Positions 35,446 to 43,577 of a stretch of 64,000 bases of DNA are shown here, one piece after another; positions within the stretch are counted from its first letter, which is position 1; the number at the start of each line of letters is the position of its first letter. The notes under the pieces are model-generated. The model made no database searches, was not told the origin of the DNA, and worked only from the letters and a program-made list of their open reading frames with translations. The stretch is from positions 5,523-69,522 of the forward strand of contig JBGAUK010000008.1 of NCBI GenBank assembly GCA_044228695.1. Reading direction: 5' to 3'. The DNA comes from M0108 sp044228695. GTDB taxonomy: Bacteria; Pseudomonadota; Gammaproteobacteria; Chromatiales; Chromatiaceae. A program made the translations under genes and the position numbers.

Positions 35446-37632
35446 TCAACTCCCCCGGCGGGAGCCATGGCCGGCGTACCACAAGAGGTGCTCAAGGAGC
35501 CCCGTGGTGCGGGCAACGGAGGCCTGCACGCTTTTGAGCATGGCGGGCACCTGGGTGACATCCAGGTTGTCGCTGATCTCCAGTGCGGCGAGTTGGGCGT
35601 TGCCGACGATGCTTGCCAGGAGATCCCGGAAGATGAGGTCATCCTTGGAGTCCAACGGGATGGCCAGCACCTTGTGTTGGGCAATGATGCCCTCCTGGAA
35701 ACGCCGCCGCGCGTCGTCGGCGGCTTTGCGCTCGCTCAGATCATTAAAAATAATCACAAATCCAAGCGTCTGGTGAGGCGATGAGAGCACCGGGTCGGCA
35801 CGCACCAGAAAGGCCCTGCCTCCCCCCTCGGGGACTAGCAGCAGGGTCTCGCTCCGCCAGGGGCGCAGATGCTCCCGGAGGTCCAGCAGTTGCCGCTGGG
35901 CCTCGGTCTTATCCACGAAGAGGGCAAGAATATCCGCCAGGGTACCGGGGCGATGACCGGCCTTGAGCAGGCGGTCAAAGGCTTGGTTGGTCAGGAGGAT
36001 CCGCCCCGCGGCATCGGCGATGAGCAGGGGCTGTTCCGAGAGCCGGACCCGGGTCATGACCTGTTCCAGTTGGTGCTGGGTAATCAGGAAACGAACTGCG
36101 CGGAACTGCTGAATGACGTCCGCCACCGAGTCCCCCATCAGGCGGGCGGTGGTGAGGTCGTTCGCCGTCCAGGGGTCCGAGGTGCCCTCGACGACCTCGT
36201 GCCACTGGGCGAAGGACCGGCGCGGCGAGAGCTGGGTGGGATCGTCGCCGGTTTTTACCCCTTCGTGGGGGTTGCCGCCCCAGGTCAGGGTCCGTATCCG
36301 CTCGGGTCGGAACCAGAGCAGGTATTCCCCTGGGGTTTGGGAGATGGGCACGGCCAGGACGCCGGCCGCGACGGTGGTCAGGGACTGGAAGAGCGGCTCG
36401 CGACGACAGAGGTCGGCCGTGGCCATCACGGGTTCGCGGGGTCCTTTATCCAGCCAGGCCCCGATCTCGCGCAACTGCTGCGTCCCTGGGACATCGCCGG
36501 CGGTGACGATGGCATCATCCCGCAGCAGGGCTACCCCCGTCGCATTCAGCGGCTGCAGTACGACCTGGGGGTTGTCGAAGAGGGCGCCCTCCCAGTCACC
36601 GTTGGTCGAGATGGCCTCGACCATGCGCTGCTCGAGGCGCCGCACGGATAGCTCGGCCTGGGACTGCACGAAGCTTTCGAGGGCAGCGATGCGGGTCGAT
36701 GTCGCCTCGGCGAGAAGTTCACAAACGACACGGGTGGGGTACTGAATCAGGCGGGGGGTGTAATGGTGACATGCCACCAGCCCCCACAGTTTGTCGCCCA
36801 CGACCAGGGAGGCCACCAGGGTGGCGCACACCCCCATGTTCTTGAGGTACTGGATATGGATGGGGGACATGCTGCGCAGGCAGCAGAGGGACATGTCGAG
36901 GGGGGCGCCGCCATTTGGCACCCGCTCGGGTACCAGGGGAACCGGGGTGTAGCCCGCGTCCACCAGAACCCGGACGCGGTTGCGTTTGTAGAGGCGGCGC
37001 GCGATGCGGGGAATGTCGCTTGCCGGGTAGCGATTGCCCAGGAAGGGCTCCAGCTCGGGCTCGCGTTCCTCGGCGATGACGGCCCCATGCCCGTCCTCGT
37101 CGAAGCGGTAAACCATGACCCGGTCATAGCCGGCCAGTTCCTTGAAGATCTTCGCGGTTTCGTCGCCGAGGGCCTGGAGGGAAGAAGTCGCCGAGATGCC
37201 CCGCAGGGCCTCGCAGACGAAGGCCGAGGGGTCGGACGGTGGGGCGGCGAGTTCGAGTTCCAGGATCAGGCCGCCGCCCGCCGGGCGGTGCAGGGAGCCG
37301 TCGAGTTCCCCGCCCAGGGTGTCCACTCGGCAACGCACCGCCACCGGGATCTGATCGATGGGATCCCCGAGGTGCGCGCTGACCCGCTGGGCCAGGTTGC
37401 CGCCCAAGGCCCCCAGCGGTTTGCCGAGTACCCCGTCGGTGACGCAGAGAAAAGCCGCGGCGTTGGCGCTCGCTTGCACCATGGTGAGGTCCGGTTCGCT
37501 GACCAGTAACAGGACCCCGTGGGGCTGGATGGAATTGGCGAGGTGGATTTGTTCCCGCTCGCAGTTGGACAGGTCCGCCTGTCCAAAGCCGGGGTTAGTG
37601 GAGGGAGACGCGTCCTTGCCCAAGGCACTCAC
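35446..37632 (-). CDS. bphP: Bacteriophytochrome without histidine kinase domain
   Basis: A 728-residue red/far-red photoreceptor. N-terminal PAS (about 20-130) holds the biliverdin-attachment cysteine in SNCEREQIHLANSIQPHG; the GAF domain (about 145-320) has YPASDIPRIAR and CLRSMSPIHIQYLKNMGV, with LWGLVACHHYTP; a PHY domain follows (about 330-510); then a PAS domain (about 535-645). The last about 80 residues are helical (LLASIVGNAQLAALEI...TTGLLEHLLWY) and have no ATP-binding kinase motifs. This is the layout of BphP1 of Rhodopseudomonas and Bradyrhizobium, which acts by binding PpsR. Its GTG start overlaps the ppsR stop (GTGA). Binding to the neighbouring PpsR is inferred. Confidence 0.92.
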   Translation of the reverse strand: MSALGKDASPSTNPGFGQADLSNCEREQIHLANSIQPHGVLLLVSEPDLTMVQASANAAAFLCVTDGVLGKPLGALGGNLAQRVSAHLGDPIDQIPVAVRCRVDTLGGELDGSLHRPAGGGLILELELAAPPSDPSAFVCEALRGISATSSLQALGDETAKIFKELAGYDRVMVYRFDEDGHGAVIAEEREPELEPFLGNRYPASDIPRIARRLYKRNRVRVLVDAGYTPVPLVPERVPNGGAPLDMSLCCLRSMSPIHIQYLKNMGVCATLVASLVVGDKLWGLVACHHYTPRLIQYPTRVVCELLAEATSTRIAALESFVQSQAELSVRRLEQRMVEAISTNGDWEGALFDNPQVVLQPLNATGVALLRDDAIVTAGDVPGTQQLREIGAWLDKGPREPVMATADLCRREPLFQSLTTVAAGVLAVPISQTPGEYLLWFRPERIRTLTWGGNPHEGVKTGDDPTQLSPRRSFAQWHEVVEGTSDPWTANDLTTARLMGDSVADVIQQFRAVRFLITQHQLEQVMTRVRLSEQPLLIADAAGRILLTNQAFDRLLKAGHRPGTLADILALFVDKTEAQRQLLDLREHLRPWRSETLLLVPEGGGRAFLVRADPVLSSPHQTLGFVIIFNDLSERKAADDARRRFQEGIIAQHKVLAIPLDSKDDLIFRDLLASIVGNAQLAALEISDNLDVTQVPAMLKSVQASVARTTGLLEHLLWYAGHGSRRGS

Positions 37633-38996
37633 CGCTTTGACTCGGCTTTATCATCTTCAAGGCCGTAGCGGTTAAGCTTGACGTAAAGGCTTTGCCGGCT
37701 GAGGCCGAGGAGTTCCGCCGCCACGGTTCGGTTGCTGCCCGCCAACTCCAGCGCCGCCAGGATGTAGTGGCGCTCGACGACCTCGACCGTGTCGTCTACA
37801 AGTTTTCGCAGGGTGGTCTTGCCGACCTGTTTGGTCAGAAAGTCCAGCCACTGGGCCACGCCTCCGGCCTGGCCCTCGGTGGAGAGACGGCGACCGATGT
37901 CTCGGAGAAAGACGCCGATGTAGGCGGGATTGGTGGCGGTATTTCCAGTTGCGGAGATTTCGACCTCGACCTCCGTGCCATGTTCGCCATGGAGCGTGGT
38001 TGAAAAGAGTCTAACCGCGCCCAGGCGCAGTACGTTAGCCAGGAGGACGGTCAGGTCGGCGCCGGGGCGGCCGAGCCAGCGGCCAAGGGGCTTGCCCAGG
38101 AGCGAGGTCTCGGAACCCATCTGCACCATGTCGAGGAAGGCGCGGTTGGCGCGAAGGATGGCGCCCTGGTCGTCGATGACCACGAAGGCGTCCGGTCCCC
38201 GTTCGAGCAGATCCTCGGTGGGGATCGCCTGGGAACCACCCTGGTAAAGGGTCGTCGGCATGCCGGACGGGGAGAGCTGGACCAGGAAAACTTCGTTCGA
38301 GGCGGAGGACATCAGGGATGCCCGTGCCAGCCAGGGCTGACGGTCCTCGCCAAGCCGCAGCAGGATACCGGGGGCCTTGCCGCGCTCGCGCACCTGCCGG
38401 AGCATGTTGGCGAAGGTTTCGCGATCCTCTGCCAGGAGGGTTTCAAGAAACTTGCCGGTCCCCGTGGACCTGGGCTTGGGCGTGGGCAGCCCCAGGGCCT
38501 GGGCGGCGGCGGGATTTAGCTCCAGGACGCTCAGGCCCCGGGCATCCAGGATGAGGACGGCCTCGTTGGAGGAGTTGAAGAGAAGCCTATACCGGGTCTC
38601 GACCTCGCGCAGCTTCCAATAGTCCCGTTCCAGGGCCTGTTGGGCCTCCACGAGCCGATTCTGGAGTTCGGTGACGGCACGCAGGTTCTTGCCCACCGCC
38701 AGGAGGCCACGGTCCTTGCCCAGTTGGATGGTGGTGTATTCGATGTGGGCCTCGGCACCGCTGGGAAGGCGCTGCACGACCTGGCGGAAGGCGGAAACAC
38801 CCAGCGAACGGGCATCCTCGAGCATGAGCTCGAGGTGAATCCCATCCGACGGCCTGACGGTGTCGGCCCAAGGCCGTCCCACCCAGTCATCGGGATGTTC
38901 GCCCGCGAAAGTGTCTGACAAGCTGGCTTCCTGAATTATGCCATTGATGTCCAGCACAAGCTTGACGTCCGGCGCTGCAATGCTTTTCTGGATCAT
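37629..38996 (-). CDS. ppsR: Photosynthesis gene repressor PpsR/CrtJ, cysteine-free
   Basis: Master repressor of photosynthesis genes. An N-terminal PAS (about 1-100), a helical Q-linker (LQNRLVEAQQALERDYWKLR), two further PAS domains, and a C-terminal Fis-type helix-turn-helix (SNRTVAAELLGLSRQSLYVK) are visible. It has 455 residues from the ATG at 38996 (MIQKSIAAPDVKL); an in-frame ATG at 39062 would add 22 residues and overlap the upstream gene. No cysteine occurs anywhere; the place of the usual redox cysteine near the helix-turn-helix is tyrosine (VERHYILAAL). PpsR binds TGT-n12-ACA, and such boxes lie between bchG and bchF. It is cotranscribed with bphP. Confidence 0.93.
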   Translation of the reverse strand: MIQKSIAAPDVKLVLDINGIIQEASLSDTFAGEHPDDWVGRPWADTVRPSDGIHLELMLEDARSLGVSAFRQVVQRLPSGAEAHIEYTTIQLGKDRGLLAVGKNLRAVTELQNRLVEAQQALERDYWKLREVETRYRLLFNSSNEAVLILDARGLSVLELNPAAAQALGLPTPKPRSTGTGKFLETLLAEDRETFANMLRQVRERGKAPGILLRLGEDRQPWLARASLMSSASNEVFLVQLSPSGMPTTLYQGGSQAIPTEDLLERGPDAFVVIDDQGAILRANRAFLDMVQMGSETSLLGKPLGRWLGRPGADLTVLLANVLRLGAVRLFSTTLHGEHGTEVEVEISATGNTATNPAYIGVFLRDIGRRLSTEGQAGGVAQWLDFLTKQVGKTTLRKLVDDTVEVVERHYILAALELAGSNRTVAAELLGLSRQSLYVKLNRYGLEDDKAESKR

Positions 38997-39030
38997 ATGG
39001 GTATAAGGCTGGTAGCCCCAAGGATAGTTG

Positions 39031-39294
39031 TTAACGCCACCGGCTGGCAAGATCGGCGACATGTGCCGCCAGGGCCGCCAGCAACCAGAGGATGGTCATC
39101 TCCCAGCCGGCATGGGTGAGGGCCGCCCGCAGCGCCACCAGCAGGCCAGCGCCGGCGGCAAGGTTGGCCACGAGCCCGAACGTCGGCACCCCGCGGCCGG
39201 TGCTCCGACGATAGGCCCAGAGCAGGGCCGCCTCCAAGGTCATCAAAACCATCAGCAGATCGACGATTCGCCCCGATTCGAAGAATCCCATCAT
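39031..39294 (-). CDS. Small membrane protein between bchP and ppsR
   Basis: An 87-residue protein with about three hydrophobic segments (IVDLLMVLMTLEAALLWAY, LVANLAAGAGLLVALRAAL, WEMTILWLLAALAAHVADL) and a basic end (SRWR). No family is firmly recognised. It lies 30 bases after bchP and just before ppsR in the same leftward unit, so it is probably a photosynthesis-cluster gene. Confidence 0.7.
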   Translation of the reverse strand: MMGFFESGRIVDLLMVLMTLEAALLWAYRRSTGRGVPTFGLVANLAAGAGLLVALRAALTHAGWEMTILWLLAALAAHVADLASRWR

Positions 39295-39324
39295 CCTGAT
39301 TCTGGCTCCTTGGCGGCATGGGGA

Positions 39325-40527
39325 TTAAGGGCGAACCATGCCCAGCAGGTGCGCTACATCCTTGACCAGGATGCGCATATGGGCGACCGGATTCGCCCTG
39401 ACCAGGCGTTTGTTCATGTAGGCCTCCCAGGTGAGCCGCTGCACGTCCGGGTCCCGGCACATGCTCACGAATCGCTCGCGCCGCCGGTCGCTCGAATACC
39501 AGAAGCGCTGGAGCATGCCCAGAATAAAAAAGACCCGGCCGTGCGCCTTCATAAAGCGTGACCGGGCGGTAGCCAAGGCGCGGACATCACCGGAAGTGCA
39601 GAAGGCATCGGCTGCTTGAGCCGCCAGGCGCCCGCTGACCATGGCATAGTATATGCCTTCGCCGGATGCCGGCGCGACCACCCCTGCGGCATCGCCCGCC
39701 AGGATCAGGTTGCGGCCATCGTCCCACCGCGGGCGAGGCTGCAGGGGGATGGGCGCGCCCTCGCGCCGCAGGGTCGTCATCTGGGCGAGGCCCGCGGCCT
39801 CCCGAAGCCTTGTCGTGGCCTGGCGGAGCGAGAAGCCGTCGATGGCCGTGCCGACCCCGATACTGATGCTGTCGCCGTGGGGGAAGATCCAGCCGTAAAA
39901 GTCCGGCGAGATAACACCTTGATAGTAAACGTCGCAGCGAGTTGGGTCATAGTCGCCCCCCGCGCCGACCGGAGCGGTGACGATTTCGTGATAGGCGTTC
40001 ACGTACCGCATCTTGTGGCTGTCCGGCAGGCATTGCTTGGCCACTAGGGAGTTGGCGCCATCTGCGCCGATGAGGCAACGGGCGCGCACGCTCTCGGAGG
40101 TCGAACGGTCTCTGCCCGGGGCGCCGGGATAGTAGTGGATCCGCACCGTGCCACCCTCGTCACGCGTCACCTCGTGGAGGGTGCCGACCCGCAATCGAGC
40201 ACCAGAGGACTCGGCGCGCTGGCGTAGCCAAGGGTCGAAATGATCCCGTTTGACCATGCCGACGTAACCGCCGTTGATCGGCATGTCCACGCGGCGCTCG
40301 GCGGGGGAGACCATGCGTGCTGAGTGAATGCGGGCGCACAGCAGGGACTCGGGAATCTCGAACTCGCGCATGAGTTGCGGAGGGATGGCCCCGCCGCAGG
40401 GTTTGATACGGCCATTGCGGTCCAACAACAGGACCGAGCGCCCAGCGCGGGCCAGTTCATTGGCCGCCGTCGCCCCCGCTGGCCCGCCTCCTACTACGAC
40501 GACATCGAAGGTTTCCAGCCCGGACAT
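39325..40527 (-). CDS. bchP: Geranylgeranyl reductase (bacteriochlorophyll)
   Basis: A 400-residue flavoprotein that reduces the geranylgeranyl tail to phytyl in bacteriochlorophyll synthesis. The N-terminal FAD motif is DVVVVGGGPAGATAANELAR, followed by PCGGAIPP, typical of the ChlP/BchP group. The second FAD motif is LILAGDAAGVVAPASGEGIY. It lies one base from the transporter-like gene and after bchG, the common bchG - pucC-like - bchP order of purple bacteria. Confidence 0.95.
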   Translation of the reverse strand: MSGLETFDVVVVGGGPAGATAANELARAGRSVLLLDRNGRIKPCGGAIPPQLMREFEIPESLLCARIHSARMVSPAERRVDMPINGGYVGMVKRDHFDPWLRQRAESSGARLRVGTLHEVTRDEGGTVRIHYYPGAPGRDRSTSESVRARCLIGADGANSLVAKQCLPDSHKMRYVNAYHEIVTAPVGAGGDYDPTRCDVYYQGVISPDFYGWIFPHGDSISIGVGTAIDGFSLRQATTRLREAAGLAQMTTLRREGAPIPLQPRPRWDDGRNLILAGDAAGVVAPASGEGIYYAMVSGRLAAQAADAFCTSGDVRALATARSRFMKAHGRVFFILGMLQRFWYSSDRRRERFVSMCRDPDVQRLTWEAYMNKRLVRANPVAHMRILVKDVAHLLGMVRP

Positions 40528-40528
40528 A

Positions 40529-41890
40529 CTAGGAGGCCCCCGTCTCGGTGATGGGATCGCCCTGGAAGGCGGCCAGCCTCTCTTGGGCCGGTAAGGGGCG
40601 GGTCACCCTGACCGCCAAGACCGCGGAGATCAGGAACATGATGGCCTCGCCGGCAAATACGGTCGCATAGGCGAAGATGGACGATTCCATGAGGAAACGC
40701 GCCAGATCAACGGCCGCGGTACCGAGGAAGCCCCCCAGTCCGAAGGCCAGGGCCTGAGCGGCGCCCCAGAGCCCCATGCGCATGCCTTCGCGTTGCTCGC
40801 GGCCCGCGCCCACCAGGGTCATCATGGAGCCAATGGCGGCGATCGCGAAGAGGCCGTTGGCGACACCAAGGGCGAAGACCGTGATTTGCAACGGCCATGC
40901 CGGGGCGAAAAAGGCCCCAAGGGAGAGGGCGAAGAGGGCGACCGCGGAGGCGATGCAACCCCGCACGGTCCAGTCCTGCAGGGTGCCAAAGCGGCGCCCC
41001 CAGGCGGAACTACCCATGAAGGCCAGCAATAACATCCCCGTGAGCACCCCACCATTCTGGGTGCCCGCGAGCTGCGTCGATTGGCCTGGTGTCAGGCCAA
41101 AAACAATACCCGCGAAGGGCTCCAGGATCAGGTCCTGGGCGCTGTAGGCCAGCATGGAAAAGAAGACGAAGAGGGTGAAGCGCCGGGCCTTGGGCTCCGA
41201 CCAGACCTGGGCCAGGGCCTCCCTGAAACTGGCCTGGCCGGAGGCGTGAGCCTGGCCGAGCCCGGAAGTCAGCGGGCGAGCCGCTCCTTCGATCCCCCAT
41301 ATTGAGAGCAGGGTTACTACCAGGGCGATGGCGGAGACGGTTGTTGTGACTATGACGAGTCGTCCGGGGGAGAAGGGATCGAGAAAGTGGCCGGCGGTGG
41401 TGGCGGTGATGATAAAACCGATGATCATCATCACCCAGAGGGTGGTGGCTGCCGCCGCCCGCTGGTGCTCGCCGACGCGCTGGGCCAACAGCACCAGTAA
41501 GGATGTCCCACAGGCGCCCACGCCCACGCCGATGAGGGTGAAGGCCAGGATGGCCAGGGTGGTCCCGCCTGGCAGGTTATGCTCCATCCAGGCAGTGGCG
41601 ATACTCGCCATGACCCCGCCGAGGGCCAGTAACCCCATGCCGCCCAAGATCCAGGGTGTGCGGCGCCCGCCCATGTCCGAGCCGTAACCCCAGCGTGGGC
41701 GGGAGATCTGCACGAGATGGTGCAGTGCGACCAGGGCACCGGGGATCATGGCCGGCAGGGCGAACTCGACGACCATGACCCGATTCAGGGTCGATGTCGT
41801 CAGGACGATGATGGCGCCCAGTGAGGTCTGGACCAGTCCCAGGCGCAGGATGCCGAGCCAGCCGAGAGTGGGTTGCAGGCTGTTGTTCAT
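40529..41890 (-). CDS. PucC/LhaA family membrane protein (Bch2-like)
   Basis: A 453-residue membrane protein with 12 segments, MFS-like, of the PucC/LhaA/Bch2 family that helps assemble light-harvesting complexes. Signatures are TLNRVMVVEFALPAMIPG, RPRWGYGSDMGGRRTPWI and DLILEPFAGIVFGLTPGQS. Position between bchG and bchP matches orf428/bch2 of other purple bacteria. It overlaps bchG by four bases. It is a paralogue of lhaA at 51793. Confidence 0.9.
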   Translation of the reverse strand: MNNSLQPTLGWLGILRLGLVQTSLGAIIVLTTSTLNRVMVVEFALPAMIPGALVALHHLVQISRPRWGYGSDMGGRRTPWILGGMGLLALGGVMASIATAWMEHNLPGGTTLAILAFTLIGVGVGACGTSLLVLLAQRVGEHQRAAAATTLWVMMIIGFIITATTAGHFLDPFSPGRLVIVTTTVSAIALVVTLLSIWGIEGAARPLTSGLGQAHASGQASFREALAQVWSEPKARRFTLFVFFSMLAYSAQDLILEPFAGIVFGLTPGQSTQLAGTQNGGVLTGMLLLAFMGSSAWGRRFGTLQDWTVRGCIASAVALFALSLGAFFAPAWPLQITVFALGVANGLFAIAAIGSMMTLVGAGREQREGMRMGLWGAAQALAFGLGGFLGTAAVDLARFLMESSIFAYATVFAGEAIMFLISAVLAVRVTRPLPAQERLAAFQGDPITETGAS

Positions 41891-42795
41891 GGAATTATTC
41901 CTCTCAGGGCAAAGGCGCTAATGAGCATGCCAGTGACATAGACGCTCACCCCCATGGCGCTGAACCAGGTCGCCTGCTCGCGGGGGTTGCGCAGGAACCG
42001 AATCATCATCAGGAGTTGGACGAGGAGGACGAGGGCGACCGTGAAGGCATGCCATGGCCGCTCCCAGACGGCCAGGGCGGTGATGACCGCGACTTGGGGC
42101 AGGGCCATGAAGAGGCAAGCGACCCAGGCCGCCCCCCGGACACCCAGTTGGACGGGCAGGGAGCGGATGCCCAGGCGCTGGTCACCCTCGATTGCCTTGA
42201 AATCGTTCAGGGTCATGATGCCGTGGGCGCCCGCGCTGTAAAGTCCGGCCAGGAGCAGGATGCGCCAGTTGGGCATCAGGCCCCCGATCATGACCGCCGC
42301 GCCCGTGACCCAGGCCAGCCCCTCATAGGAGATGGCGACGGCGGTGTTGCCCCACCAGCCGTTACGCTTGAGTCGCAGGGGGGGGGCGCTATAGGCCCAG
42401 GCCATCGCCAGGCCGAGGGCCGTGGCGCCCAACACCCAGGTCCCCAAGAGGGCGGCGACTAGAAGAGAGACCAGGGTCCAGAGGATCGCGATACGCAAGC
42501 CCCAACGGCCGGGCATCCGTCCCGAGGGAATGGGCCGGTTTGGTTCGTTGATGGCATCCACATGCCGATCAAACCAATCATTGACCGCCTGGCTGGTGCC
42601 ACAGACGAGGGGGCCGGCGAGGAGGACACCGATAATGACTAGTGGCCAGTGCGCCAGAATGGGCTGTCCCGAAGAGACGACGCCACAGCCGAAGGCCCAC
42701 ATGGGGGGGAACCAGGTGATGGGCTTGAGCAATTCCAGGGTGGCCGCCGCGTTGGGGCGCTTATCCAGGATGGCCGGCATGGGAGATAGAGTCAT
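41887..42795 (-). CDS. bchG: Bacteriochlorophyll synthase
   Basis: A 302-residue UbiA-family prenyltransferase that esterifies bacteriochlorophyllide with geranylgeraniol in the membrane. It has about nine hydrophobic segments. The first Asp-rich motif is NDWFDRHVDAINEPNRPIPS, and WFPPMWAFGCGVVSSG and SYEGLAW are typical of BchG. The ATG at 42795 has no clear ribosome binding site; another ATG lies five codons inside (42780). It is the first gene of the leftward arm, and its promoter candidate is so close that a nearly leaderless mRNA is possible. Confidence 0.95.
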   Translation of the reverse strand: MTLSPMPAILDKRPNAAATLELLKPITWFPPMWAFGCGVVSSGQPILAHWPLVIIGVLLAGPLVCGTSQAVNDWFDRHVDAINEPNRPIPSGRMPGRWGLRIAILWTLVSLLVAALLGTWVLGATALGLAMAWAYSAPPLRLKRNGWWGNTAVAISYEGLAWVTGAAVMIGGLMPNWRILLLAGLYSAGAHGIMTLNDFKAIEGDQRLGIRSLPVQLGVRGAAWVACLFMALPQVAVITALAVWERPWHAFTVALVLLVQLLMMIRFLRNPREQATWFSAMGVSVYVTGMLISAFALRGIIP

Positions 42796-42801
42796 GATGC
42801 G

Positions 42802-42831
42802 AATTTACTACTTGACAGTTGGCGGTGTCAA
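42802..42831 (-). promoter_or_regulatory. Candidate promoter of the leftward bch arm
   Basis: On the minus strand: TTGACA (42831-42826), 18 bases, TAAATT (42807-42802). The -35 is part of a PpsR box. The predicted start of transcription falls within a few bases of the first bchG ATG, so either the mRNA is nearly leaderless or the internal ATG at 42780 is used. Confidence 0.5.
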
Positions 42832-42843
42832 TCAAAGTTTACA
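42826..42843 (-). promoter_or_regulatory. PpsR/CrtJ box, leftward arm
   Basis: A perfect TGT-n12-ACA palindrome; on the minus strand it reads TGTAAACTTTGATTGACA. It covers the -35 element TTGACA of the leftward promoter. It matches the known PpsR/CrtJ recognition motif. Confidence 0.75.
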
Positions 42844-42981
42844 CCCGGCCCGGAACGGGGCCCCAGGCCGGGACGGCATCCGGGCGGCGGGCCGGGTCAC
42901 CGCGCGGCGCGGGCGATCGCCAGAAGGCCCCTCCCCGGCGGCTATGTGGGGCTGATCCGAGCCAATCTCCATCTCTCCTGA

Positions 42982-42999
42982 CGTAAACTTTAGTTGACA
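42982..42999 (+). promoter_or_regulatory. PpsR/CrtJ-like box, rightward arm
   Basis: On the plus strand it reads CGTAAACTTTAGTTGACA, one base off the consensus TGT-n12-ACA and identical to the leftward box at 15 of 18 positions. It covers the -35 element TTGACA of the rightward promoter. Confidence 0.7.
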
Positions 43000-43023
43000 C
43001 TTGGCCCCCGGGCGGGCTAGATT
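42994..43023 (+). promoter_or_regulatory. Candidate promoter of the rightward bch-puh arm
   Basis: TTGACA, 18 bases, TAGATT, with a predicted transcript start about 30 bases before bchF. It mirrors the leftward promoter in spacing and in its overlap with a PpsR-type box. Confidence 0.55.
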
Positions 43024-43061
43024 TTAGCGGCAGGCATTGGCTGCGCACGGCGGACTTCGCT

Positions 43062-43577
43062 ATGGGTCTCTCTCAATCCCGGAATTCTTCGCCTCGGCCG
43101 CTGTATTCCCCCGAGGAGCGTCGCCGACGTGACGCGTCGCCCTGGACCATCGTCCAAGGGATACTAGCGCCCGTGCAATTTCTGGTTTTCCTGATCAGCA
43201 TCATCCTGGTGCTGCGCTATCTGGCGACGGGCGCGGGGGAGGCGGTGGCAACGGCCTCCATCGTGATTAAGACCCTGTTTCTCTACGCCATCATGATCAC
43301 GGGGTCCATTTGGGAGAAGGTGGTGTTCGGGCGCTACCTCTTTGCGCGCGCCTTCTTCTGGGAAGATGTCTTCAGCATGTTGGTCCTCGCCTTGCATACC
43401 GCCTACCTGGTGGCCCTGATCGGCGGTTATCTGGAGGTGCGGGCCCTGATGATACTGGCCTTAGCCGCCTATGCCGCCTACCTGATCAACGCGACCCAGT
43501 TCCTGCTCAAGCTGCGCGCGGCCCGCCTGTCACAGCCGGCCACCGGGACCGTGGGCATGCTCGGGGCGGCGGAGTGA
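43062..43577 (+). CDS. bchF: 3-vinyl bacteriochlorophyllide hydratase
   Basis: A 171-residue membrane protein that hydrates the 3-vinyl group of (bacterio)chlorophyllide. Family features are YSPEERRRRDASPWTIVQGI, APVQFLVFL, MITGSIWEKVVFGRYLF and FFWEDVFSMLVLALHTAY. It has four hydrophobic segments. First gene of the rightward arm, its stop overlaps a GTG start of bchN by four bases (GTGA). Confidence 0.93.
   Translation: MGLSQSRNSSPRPLYSPEERRRRDASPWTIVQGILAPVQFLVFLISIILVLRYLATGAGEAVATASIVIKTLFLYAIMITGSIWEKVVFGRYLFARAFFWEDVFSMLVLALHTAYLVALIGGYLEVRALMILALAAYAAYLINATQFLLKLRAARLSQPATGTVGMLGAAE

Noticed and set aside
43164..43397. Minus-strand frame inside bchF
   Set aside because: Shadow of bchF, with no start signal or domain.
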